Positions 36,524 through 43,823 of a stretch of DNA of 64,000 nucleotides are shown here, one piece after another (position 1 is the first letter of the stretch; every line of letters begins with the position of its first letter). Location: the NCBI RefSeq assembly GCF_000330725.2, contig NZ_AMZY02000008.1, positions 1 through 64,000 on the forward strand, read 5' to 3'. Under the pieces are notes generated by a model. That model was not told where the DNA came from and made no database searches. It worked only from the letters and a program-made list of their open reading frames with translations. This stretch comes from Mariniradius saccharolyticus AK6. GTDB lineage: Bacteria > Bacteroidota > Bacteroidia > Cytophagales > Cyclobacteriaceae. A program made the position numbers and the translations under genes.

Positions 36524-37519
36524 TTAGCGCTTGAGTTTTCCAATATCTTTCCCCTTCATGACTTCCAGCACCTCGTCGAGATGCACGAGATTGGCGTCGC
36601 CAGGAATGCTGTGCTTCAGCACGGATGCGGCAGTGGCAAATTCTATGGCTTTTTGGTCATCAAAATGCAGCAGGCCATAAATCAATCCCGCCATAAAAGC
36701 ATCGCCGCCACCTATGCGGTCGATGATGTTGGGCATGTCGTAGCGCTTGGATTTCAGTGTCTCGGTACCGTTCCAAAGAAATCCTTTTAGCTTATTGTGT
36801 GAAGCGGAGATCGAATCCCTATTGGTCTTGGTGATGTATTTGATTTGGGGAAAATCCTTTTTGGCTTGCCTACAGGCATCCTCAAAATCGTCGCTTTGGA
36901 TATCGAGGCAGTTTTCGAAGTCCGTCAAACCCGCCACCAAGACATGGGAATACCTGACCAGTTCCGGCATGATATCCAAAGGCCCTTTTCCATATTGCCA
37001 GAGGTTGCGTCGGTAATTGATATCACCTGAGACCATGATGCCTTTGCTCTTGGCCACTTTTAGGGCCTCCAAAGTCATGTCAGCAGCATTTTGTGAAAGT
37101 GCAGGGGTAATCCCGCTCCAATGGAACCAATCCGCCCCATCCAGTATTTTTTCCCAATCCAATCTCGCAGGATCGAGTTTTGAAAAGGCATTGTCAAAGC
37201 GGTCGTAGATGATCCTCGGCGCGCGCTGCATCGCTCCATCTTCCAAAAAATAGAGTCCCAATCTCCCCTCTCCTTCCAATACAAAGTCGGTTTTCACGCC
37301 CATTTGCCGCAGGTAGTTGGATGCCGCCTGCCCCAAATCATGTGCAGGAAATGCCGTGACGTGGTAGGCTTCCAATCCCAGTTGCGCCAACGAAATACAA
37401 ACATTGGCCTCCGATCCACCATAAACGACCTTCATGGCATCGGCCTGTACAAACCGCTCTTTTTCGACGGTACTTAGCCGCATCATGACCTCTCCTATCG
37501 TGACGATTTTTTTACCCAT
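36524..37519 (-). CDS. kdgK: 2-keto-3-deoxygluconate kinase
   Basis: A 331-residue PfkB-family sugar kinase. KVVYGGSEANVCISLAQLG near residue 30 is the PfkB substrate loop, and DRIGGGDAFMAGLIYGLL near residue 250 is signature 2, with the catalytic Asp. Phosphorylates KDG to KDPG, the substrate of the next gene eda. It is the first gene of the operon and is divergent from uxaA with about 110 bases between. Confidence 0.93.
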   Translation of the reverse strand: MGKKIVTIGEVMMRLSTVEKERFVQADAMKVVYGGSEANVCISLAQLGLEAYHVTAFPAHDLGQAASNYLRQMGVKTDFVLEGEGRLGLYFLEDGAMQRAPRIIYDRFDNAFSKLDPARLDWEKILDGADWFHWSGITPALSQNAADMTLEALKVAKSKGIMVSGDINYRRNLWQYGKGPLDIMPELVRYSHVLVAGLTDFENCLDIQSDDFEDACRQAKKDFPQIKYITKTNRDSISASHNKLKGFLWNGTETLKSKRYDMPNIIDRIGGGDAFMAGLIYGLLHFDDQKAIEFATAASVLKHSIPGDANLVHLDEVLEVMKGKDIGKLKR

Positions 37520-37560
37520 GGGTGGAAAAATATTTATTGTTGAAAATAATGACTTACCTG

Positions 37561-37592
37561 TTGAATTCTACGACCGTTCACAATTACTTTAT
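37561..37592 (+). promoter_or_regulatory. Promoter of uxaA
   Basis: TTG at 37,561-37,563 and TACTTTAT at 37,585-37,592, 21 bases apart, with two differences from the TAnnTTTG consensus. Transcription would start near 37,597, downstream of the ATG at 37,591, so the GTG at 37,630 is favoured as the uxaA start. No transcription factor site is identified. Confidence 0.45.
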
Positions 37593-37629
37593 GCAAACGT
37601 TTCCAAATTGCAGAAAAAATCACTCTCCC

Positions 37630-39273
37630 GTGAAAAAAACCATCCGAATCCATCCAAAAGACAACGTGCAGGTCGCCCTACAGGACTTGCAGGCAGGTAC
37701 CGTTATCCATGAAGAGGGGCAAACCATCGCGGTCATTCAGGACGTCCCTGCCAAACACAAATTTGCATTGGAGGACCTCAAACCAGGTGACAAGGTTTTT
37801 ATGTACGGCGTGGTCGTTGGGACAGCCAAATCCGCCATCAAAAAGGGCGGAATCATCGGTACCCACAACGTGGGGCATGCGACGGAGGACTTTGGCCAAA
37901 AAACGAAAGCGGCAAATTGGATCGCTCCCGAGGTCTCGAGGTTTCTGAACAAAACATTTATGGGCTACCACCGCTCGGATGGGCAGGTCGGCACTGCCAA
38001 CTATTGGCTGGTCGTACCCTTGGTTTTCTGTGAAAACAGGAACGTGGATGTCATCCGGGATGCCTTCGAGAAAGAACTCGGCTATGATAAACCCAATCCC
38101 TTCAGAACGATGGTACGGCAGATGTCCGAGGCGCTGCGAAAAGGAAAAGTCGAGGAAATCGGCACTTTTGCGGGCGATGATGATACCTTTCAAGCGAGCG
38201 AACGCATTTTTAGCAACATCGATGGAATCAAGTTCCTGACCCATGATGGCGGTTGCGGGGGAACGCGCCAGGATTCTGAGGCGCTTTGCCAATTGATCGC
38301 AGGATATATCCACCACCCCAACGTCGCGGGTGCCACGGTCTTGAGTCTTGGTTGCCAGCATGCACAGGCTTCCATTCTGCGGGAGAAACTCGCCAAACTC
38401 CCCCTTGCAAAGGAAAAGGAAATCATCATCCTCGAGCAGCAGAAAGAAGGAACCGAACGGCAACTGCTGACCGAGGCGATCAAGAAAACATTTTTAGCCT
38501 TGGTAAAAGCCAATGAAAACAAACGACAACCTGCCACGCTTGATAAGCTTACCGTAGGTTTGGAATGTGGCGGTTCGGATGGTTTTTCCGGCATTTCCGC
38601 CAATCCAGCTGTCGGACATGCCTCTGATCTCGTGGTGGCACTTGGGGGAAAGACGATCCTTTCGGAGTTTCCCGAGCTGTGTGGCGTCGAACAAGAACTG
38701 ATTGACCGCTGTGTTTCCGATACTGTCTCGGAAAGGTTCAGCCATTTGATGAAGGTTTATGCCGCCGCAGCGGAAGCGGTAGGTTCTGGTTTTGATATGA
38801 ATCCCTCTCCGGGGAATATCAAGGATGGCCTGATTACCGATGCGATGAAATCGGCCGGGGCAGCAAAGAAAGGCGGCACCTCCCCTGTTGCGGACGTGTT
38901 GGACTATGGGGAATATATCCAAAAGCCCGGGCTCAATCTCCTCTGTACCCCCGGCAACGATGTGGAAAGCACAACAGCGATGGCCGGTTCGGGCGCAAAC
39001 ATCATCCTCTTCACGACCGGATTGGGCACACCGACCGGCAATCCCGTCGCCCCAGTGATCAAGATTTCCTCCAACTCTGTCCTCGCCAAACGCATGCCCG
39101 ACATCATCGACTTGGATACAGGTCCAATTATCCGGGGTGAAAAAGACATTGCGCAGATGGGCGAGGAAATCCTCGAACTCATCATAGCCGTGGCCTCCGG
39201 CGAGGTGGTTACCAAAGCCACGGCCTTGGGACAGGACGATTTTATCCCTTGGAAAAGAGGGGTGTCGTTGTAG
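37630..39273 (+). CDS. uxaA: Altronate dehydratase (UxaA family)
   Basis: About 547 residues from the GTG at 37,630, giving MKKTIRIHPKDNVQVALQDL, the family N-terminus. A SAF domain covers about residues 10-95 (DKVFMYGVVVGTAKSAI), followed by the D-galactarate/altronate dehydratase domain with Fe-binding features: HDGGCGGTRQDSEAL, CQHAQASILREKL and ECGGSDGFSGISANP. It converts D-altronate to 2-keto-3-deoxygluconate, which kdgK and eda then use. Open frames upstream at 37,522 and 37,591 are less conserved. Confidence 0.93.
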   Translation: MKKTIRIHPKDNVQVALQDLQAGTVIHEEGQTIAVIQDVPAKHKFALEDLKPGDKVFMYGVVVGTAKSAIKKGGIIGTHNVGHATEDFGQKTKAANWIAPEVSRFLNKTFMGYHRSDGQVGTANYWLVVPLVFCENRNVDVIRDAFEKELGYDKPNPFRTMVRQMSEALRKGKVEEIGTFAGDDDTFQASERIFSNIDGIKFLTHDGGCGGTRQDSEALCQLIAGYIHHPNVAGATVLSLGCQHAQASILREKLAKLPLAKEKEIIILEQQKEGTERQLLTEAIKKTFLALVKANENKRQPATLDKLTVGLECGGSDGFSGISANPAVGHASDLVVALGGKTILSEFPELCGVEQELIDRCVSDTVSERFSHLMKVYAAAAEAVGSGFDMNPSPGNIKDGLITDAMKSAGAAKKGGTSPVADVLDYGEYIQKPGLNLLCTPGNDVESTTAMAGSGANIILFTTGLGTPTGNPVAPVIKISSNSVLAKRMPDIIDLDTGPIIRGEKDIAQMGEEILELIIAVASGEVVTKATALGQDDFIPWKRGVSL

Positions 39274-39320
39274 GTTGGGAAGATTGGAAGATTTTAAAAT
39301 TGAAAGATTGGAAGATTAGG
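39273..39320. repeat. GGAAGATT word repeat after uxaA
   Basis: GGAAGATTGGAAGATT, then AAAATTGAAAGATTGGAAG: three near copies of TTGGAAGATT separated by an AT-rich linker, right after the uxaA stop. Similar in kind, not in words, to the repeats at 1-141, 35,672 and 46,255. The rest of the region to 39,454 shows no gene. Confidence 0.55.
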
Positions 39321-39454
39321 AAAACCGGGTATTGAGATCTGTCACTTCCGGGAGAATCCGAGGTCCATAGGATTCCAAAAAAGACGCAGCCAGCGTGATT
39401 GATACACAATAGAAAATATACAGTAAATTCAAACTTTGAACAAAAAACCCAAAT

Positions 39455-41845
39455 ATGAAAAAGGTACTTTATGTGCTTCTTGCCTTGGTGATCCTGATTG
39501 GCGCCGGATATCAGTTTATCAGATTCAAATCAAAGCCCAACTATGAGGGAGAAACCACGCTTTCGAGTTTGAGCTCGGAAGCGGAGGTATATTTCGATGA
39601 CTTTGGTGTGCCGCACATCTACGCAGCCAATGCAGCAGATGCCTATCGCGCGATGGGCTATGTCCATGCCCAAGACCGTCTTTTCCAGATGGAAATGATG
39701 CGCAGGGTCGGCACGGGTACCTTGGCCGAAATGCTCGGGGAAGACCTGCTGGACGTGGATAAGTTTTTTCGCACCCTCGGCATTCCGAAGCATGCCGCAT
39801 GGAGCACTGAGGTTTGGGATAAGGCAGGCCCTTCCGAATGGAAATCCGCTACCGAAGCCTATATCGAGGGCGTCAATGACTTTATCGAAAACGGCAATCT
39901 ACCCATCGAATACACTTTGCTTAGCCACAAACCAAGGCCTTTTACCATCAATGACATTCATGCCATCACGGGTTACATGTCGTTTACTTTTGCGATGGCT
40001 ATGCGCACCGATCCATTGGTGACCAAAATGGCCCGGCAGTTGGGACCAAAATACCTTGACGCACTCTCCGTACACACACTTCCCGAGCACCATCAGATTC
40101 CCAACAACTATCCGCTGCGGGATTCCTTGAACCGTATTCAAATTGATGGAAACACATTGGTTTCGATGCTTGACAGGCTTCCCGTGCCGCTTTTGGAAGG
40201 CAGCAATGCCTGGGTGATTTCCGGAAAAAGGACGAAAAGTGGGCAGGTTCTTTTTTGCAACGACACGCATATCGGATTTGCGCAGCCCTCGGTTTGGTAT
40301 GAAGCGCATATCGAATATCCGGGTTTCAGCTACTATGGCAACCACCTCGCAGGAATGCCATTTGGACTTGTCGGGCATACCAGAAACCACAGCATCGGAC
40401 TGACGATGTTTGAGAATGACGATCAGGATTTCTTCGAGGAAAAACTCGATCCCAACAATCCAGCCCAAACAGTCTATGCCGACGGATTCAAGCCCTTGGC
40501 TGTTCGGAAAGAAACGATCCCAGTAAAAGGCAAGGACGCGGTGGAATTTGAAATCCGTGAATCCATCCACGGGCCCATCGTCAACGAGGTGATACCCGAA
40601 ATCGGAAGACTGACGACCGATCCCGTCGCTTCTTGGTGGGTGTATGTCCTCGAACCTACACGCGCTCTCGAAGCCACATGGAAAATGGCGCGGGCGCAAA
40701 GCATACAAGAATTGGAAGATGCAGTCAGGCTTATCCACGCCCCCGGACTCAATGTCATGTATGGTGACAAAGCGGGAAACATTGCCTGGTGGGCCACCGC
40801 CAAACTACCCATTCGGCCACCCCATGTCAACAGCAAGATTTTCATGGATGGCAGCAATCCTGCCGACGAACCACTCGGATGGATCCCATTCGAAGAAAAC
40901 CCGATGAGCATCAATCCGGAGTCCGGCTTCGTCGCCTCAGCCAACAACCAACCGGATACGTTATCCAATGGGACGTTTTTCCCCGGCTACTACTATCCCG
41001 GAGATCGCTGGAACCGTATCGCCAAGACCGTAACGGCTAGAAATGACTGGACGCAGGAAAGCATCAAGTCCCTGCAGCTCGAAGCCCTCAACGAAAACCA
41101 TCCCATCAATGCCAAGGCCATGATCCAACAGGTCGATCCGAGTGTCTATGCAGGATTTGAAACAGCGATCAAAACCTTGGAAAACTGGGACGGAAGCCAT
41201 AGATTGGAAAGCACGGCGCCGACGCTGTACTACAAATGGCTGTACCATACCTTGTACGGGATGATGGTGGATGAATTGGGAGAGGAGGATTTCAAGAATT
41301 TTGTGAGGACGTTTTTGTACATCCGCAGCGTGCCAAAACTCATTCGGAGCCAAGATTCCCCTTGGTGGGACAACACACAGACCGATGCTTCAGAAAGTTC
41401 CAAACAGATCATTGAGGAAGCCTTGAAAAAAAGCCTTGCGGAATTGAATACCCAACTCGGTTCGGATCCAAATGCCTGGGAATGGCAGAAGGTGGTTGTG
41501 TTGGAACATCCACATCCCCTTGGAGCCAAAAAACCCTTGGACAAGATCTTTAACGTCAAAGCTCCTGCGGTGACGGCGAACGAGGAGTCGGTCAACAAAT
41601 TGCCGTTTGTGCTGAATGCCGAAGGTATCTACAAGGTTAACTCCGGCCCTGCCATGCGTATTGTAATGGATTTTGCGGACGTGGAAGCCGCTGAATCCGT
41701 ACTGCCTACGGGACAAAGCGGCAACCTTTTCTCGCCCTGGTACCAAGACCAAGCCGTCATGTTTGCAACAGGGCAATACCGACCCATGCTCATGAATGAA
41801 TCTGCCATCAAAAGCAGTAAGAAAAAGTTGGTGCTGAGGCCTTGA
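39455..41845 (+). CDS. Penicillin acylase family protein
   Basis: A 796-residue N-terminal nucleophile hydrolase precursor. An N-terminal helix (VLYVLLALVILIGAGYQFI) directs export. The A chain contains VYFDDFGVPHIYAANAADAYRAMGYVHAQDRLFQMEMMRR. The processing site and nucleophile are at EGSNAWVISGKRT, S250, and NDTHIGFAQPSVWYEAHI follows, the B chain start. Asn later in the B chain (about LASANNQPD) completes the oxyanion hole. The family includes penicillin G acylase and AHL acylase (quorum quenching); the substrate is not known. Confidence 0.92.
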   Translation: MKKVLYVLLALVILIGAGYQFIRFKSKPNYEGETTLSSLSSEAEVYFDDFGVPHIYAANAADAYRAMGYVHAQDRLFQMEMMRRVGTGTLAEMLGEDLLDVDKFFRTLGIPKHAAWSTEVWDKAGPSEWKSATEAYIEGVNDFIENGNLPIEYTLLSHKPRPFTINDIHAITGYMSFTFAMAMRTDPLVTKMARQLGPKYLDALSVHTLPEHHQIPNNYPLRDSLNRIQIDGNTLVSMLDRLPVPLLEGSNAWVISGKRTKSGQVLFCNDTHIGFAQPSVWYEAHIEYPGFSYYGNHLAGMPFGLVGHTRNHSIGLTMFENDDQDFFEEKLDPNNPAQTVYADGFKPLAVRKETIPVKGKDAVEFEIRESIHGPIVNEVIPEIGRLTTDPVASWWVYVLEPTRALEATWKMARAQSIQELEDAVRLIHAPGLNVMYGDKAGNIAWWATAKLPIRPPHVNSKIFMDGSNPADEPLGWIPFEENPMSINPESGFVASANNQPDTLSNGTFFPGYYYPGDRWNRIAKTVTARNDWTQESIKSLQLEALNENHPINAKAMIQQVDPSVYAGFETAIKTLENWDGSHRLESTAPTLYYKWLYHTLYGMMVDELGEEDFKNFVRTFLYIRSVPKLIRSQDSPWWDNTQTDASESSKQIIEEALKKSLAELNTQLGSDPNAWEWQKVVVLEHPHPLGAKKPLDKIFNVKAPAVTANEESVNKLPFVLNAEGIYKVNSGPAMRIVMDFADVEAAESVLPTGQSGNLFSPWYQDQAVMFATGQYRPMLMNESAIKSSKKKLVLRP

Positions 41846-41936
41846 ACAGAATAAAAGATGTGTCTCGGAGGAAATTAGCCTTCTTTACTCAGATCGCAAT
41901 TTGTGTCTGTTTGTGCTATTCGTGGCTAAATTATCA

Positions 41937-42017
41937 ACCACAGATTACACAGATAGGCACAGATATCTTTGAGCAATCTCACCTCTTCTATCTGTGTTGA
42001 TCTGCGCCATCTGTGGT
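41937..42017. repeat. Imperfect inverted repeat of ACCACAGAT/ATCTGTGGT type
   Basis: Arm 1 (41,937-41,964) reads ACCACAGATTACACAGAT, then AGGCACAGAT. Arm 2 (41,990-42,017) reads ATCTGTGTTGATCTGCGCC, then ATCTGTGGT. The arms pair with a few mismatches around a 25-base spacer, and each arm is itself built of about 9-base CACAGAT units. I recall this word as recurring in unrelated bacterial genomes; its origin is unclear. GTGTCTGTTTGTGCTATTCG just before may be part of it. The wider gap 41,846-42,224 otherwise holds only tRNA-like copy 1. Confidence 0.65.
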
Positions 42018-42121
42018 TTGATTTGATAGACAAAAATTCCAGACACCTGGCATCGATGTGTTTTCTAAGGTGACTAATCTCCGACCACGTGTTTGGCATG
42101 GACGATACAAAAACAAAAAAA

Positions 42122-42188
42122 CCGCCCGATGTTCGAGCGGCTTGTGGGCCCACTTGGAATCGCCCCGATAGCCATCGCAGGCAAGCAC
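42122..42188 (-). repeat. tRNA-like repeat, copy 1 (truncated)
   Basis: A terminator hairpin CCGCCCGATGTTCGAGCGG (42,122-42,140), then TGGGCCCACTTGGAATCG (42,145-42,162), a 20-base palindromic insert (42,163-42,182) and AAGCAC. After that the sequence leaves the repeat. It lies just downstream of the GIY-YIG gene, whereas the other copies lie upstream of it. Confidence 0.75.
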
Positions 42189-42224
42189 AGGCTGCCACCA
42201 TCTGCCTGAGTCATCGGTGGAGCA

Positions 42225-42527
42225 TCAGTTATTTCGGTACTTCGCAAGTAGTTTGTCGACCATCTCGGGAAATGATTTCAGGTTTTGTAAGTAGATCTTG
42301 GATTTCATTTTCTTGATGTGCATTTCGATCCTTCGAGCCTGTGCAAAACCCTCACATTTAATGGAATGATAAAGTTCCCAATCATCAGCTTTCTGGGTAA
42401 AATTAAGTTTGCCATATTTCTTCTCGATGTGGTTTTCAATCTGCTCGACCACCGAAAGGGTAGTCACGCCCGTGTAGTAACGATCAAGCCTTCTTGAATA
42501 AAGGATGTAAACAAAGGAAGATTCCAT
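42225..42527 (-). CDS. GIY-YIG family nuclease
   Basis: A 100-residue protein formed almost entirely of a GIY-YIG domain of the UPF0213/YhbQ type. SFVYILYSRRLDRYYTGVT carries the VYI and YTG halves of the motif; the Arg and Glu that follow (EGFAQARRIEMHIKKMKS) complete the nuclease core. An open frame continues 36 residues upstream, but this stretch is encoded by repeat copy 2, so the ATG at 42,527 is the start. The gene is on the same strand as the tRNA and sits between repeat copy 2 and copy 1. See the findings. Confidence 0.85.
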   Translation of the reverse strand: MESSFVYILYSRRLDRYYTGVTTLSVVEQIENHIEKKYGKLNFTQKADDWELYHSIKCEGFAQARRIEMHIKKMKSKIYLQNLKSFPEMVDKLLAKYRNN

Positions 42528-42545
42528 TGATTGAAAAAAAAAATA

Positions 42546-43004
42546 CCGCTCGAAATTCGAGCGGTTCGTGGGCCCACTTGGAATCGCCCCGATAGCCATC
42601 GCGGGCAAGCACCTACTGACTCGATTCGGGTGCATTTCACTTTAACCGCAAATTATATTGAAGGGACATTGACATAGGACAAGCATAAAACAAAAAAACC
42701 GCTCGAAATTCGAGCGGTTCGTGGGCCCACTTGGAATCGCCCCGATAGCCATCGCGGGCAAGCACCTACTGGCCCGATTTGGGTGCATTTCACTTTAACC
42801 GCAAATTAAATTGAAGGGACATTGACATAGAACAAGCATAAAACAAAAAAACCGCCCGATGTTCGAGCGGCTTGTGGGCCCACTTGGAATCGCCCCGATA
42901 GCCATCGCGGGCAAGCACCTACTGACTCGATTCGGGTGCATTTCACTTTAACCGCAAATTATATTGAAGGGACATTGATATAGGACAAGCATAAAACAAA
43001 AAAA
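42546..43004 (-). repeat. Three 153-base tandem units derived from a tRNA 3' end
   Basis: Units begin at 42,546, 42,699 and 42,852; the tRNA's own terminator begins at 43,005, so the period is exactly 153 bases. Each unit (minus strand) contains a spacer, TCAGTAGGTGCTTG or a variant (anticodon 3' stem to T-arm), a 19-20 base hairpin CCCGCGATGGCTATCGGGG, CGATTCCAAGTGGGCCCA (T-arm and acceptor 3' strand), and a terminator hairpin with a T run. The hairpin replaces GTT of the T-loop. Units 42,546 and 42,699 carry CCGCTCGAAATTCGAGCGG, while the 42,852 unit and the tRNA carry CCGCCCGATGTTCGAGCGG. Confidence 0.9.
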
Positions 43005-43023
43005 CCGCCCGATGTTCGAGCGG
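42997..43023 (-). terminator. Intrinsic terminator of tRNA-CAT
   Basis: On the minus strand: CCGCTCGAACATCGGGCGG with a G.U pair in the stem, then TTTTTTT, four bases after the tRNA 3' end. The G.U pair and the T run both show that the minus strand is the transcribed one. Copies of this terminator end each 153-base unit. Confidence 0.9.
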
Positions 43024-43027
43024 CTTG

Positions 43028-43101
43028 TGGGCCCACTTGGAATCGAACCAAGCACCTACTGATTATGAGTCAGTTGCTCTAACCGAATGAGCTATAGGCC
43101 C
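43028..43101 (-). tRNA. tRNA with CAT anticodon (Met or Ile2)
   Basis: A 74-base cloverleaf. Acceptor GGGCCTA/TGGGCCC (with one G.U pair), anticodon stem loop ACTGACTCATAATCAGT with CAT at 43,065-43,067, T-arm CTTGGTTCGATTCCAAG, discriminator A at 43,028. CCA is not encoded. The GGGCCTATAGCTC start resembles tRNA-Ile, so this is probably the TilS-modified Ile2 tRNA; elongator Met cannot be excluded. Confidence 0.9.
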
Positions 43102-43190
43102 GAAATTTGCCCCGTTTTTATCCAAAACAGCCTTGCAAATGGGAGTGCAATGTTACATATTTGGTTTTAATTTTACAACCAAGGGCATTC

Positions 43191-43823
43191 ATGAATCAAT
43201 TGAGCGGAGTCGATTTTTTGATCTTTGATCTGGGCAATGTGATCATCGATATCGATTATGAATTCAGTATGAACGAGTTGAGAAAGCTGCTCCCGGCAAA
43301 AAAACATCCCCTCGTGCAACAGTTTTTTCCGTCCAAATTCCACAAGGATTACGAGAAAGGCCTGATCACTTCAAGCCAATTCCGGGATGCCGTAAGGGAA
43401 CTGTACCAGGAAAATTGGACCGATGCCCAAATCGACTATGTCTGGAACAGCCTGTTGCGGGAATTGCCGCAGGAGCGCCTGGACTTGGTGGCACGCTTGC
43501 GGGAAGAATTTGGGACCGGTGTACTGAGCAATACTAACGAAATCCACATCCTGAAGATGAACGAAATCCTGCAGGAAAAAGCGGGGATTCCTTCCATGCA
43601 TGTGTTTTGTGACCATGTGTTTCTCAGCCACGAAATGGGCCTGGCAAAACCAGATGAAGCTATCTATAAGGCCGTGATCGAACAAATTGGCATTCCAGCA
43701 TCCAAAGTTTTGTTTTTCGATGACCTCCCGGCAAACCTTGAAGGCGCCAAGAGAGTTGGGTTAAAGACGTTTCACATCCATCACCCCAAAGCGCTGATCG
43801 AGTTTTTTTCCGATGTACAGTAA
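43191..43823 (+). CDS. HAD family hydrolase, YihX-like
   Basis: 210 residues. Haloacid dehalogenase subfamily IA: motif I is IFDLGNVIIDID with the nucleophile Asp (second Asp replaced by Asn, common in YihX-like members), motif II is TGVLSNTNEIH, motif III is KPDEAIYKAV, and motif IV is LFFDDLPANLEGAKRVGL. YihX of E. coli is a glucose-1-phosphatase; the substrate here is unknown. The start ATG at 43,191 is preferred over the upstream 43,107. It overlaps the M50 gene by 11 bases. Confidence 0.88.
   Translation: MNQLSGVDFLIFDLGNVIIDIDYEFSMNELRKLLPAKKHPLVQQFFPSKFHKDYEKGLITSSQFRDAVRELYQENWTDAQIDYVWNSLLRELPQERLDLVARLREEFGTGVLSNTNEIHILKMNEILQEKAGIPSMHVFCDHVFLSHEMGLAKPDEAIYKAVIEQIGIPASKVLFFDDLPANLEGAKRVGLKTFHIHHPKALIEFFSDVQ

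Noticed and set aside
41926..42201. A 91-residue minus-strand open frame
   Set aside because: It is encoded by the inverted repeat and tRNA-like copy 1, and has no protein features.
42528..42635. Extension of the GIY-YIG gene to 42,635
   Set aside because: The extra residues are a translation of repeat copy 2 including the terminator, not a conserved domain.
42122..43023. Possible CRISPR array in the repeats beside tRNA-CAT
   Set aside because: The repeat period is 153 bases, the copies are mostly identical across the spacer as well, and no cas genes are near. They match the tRNA, which explains them better.
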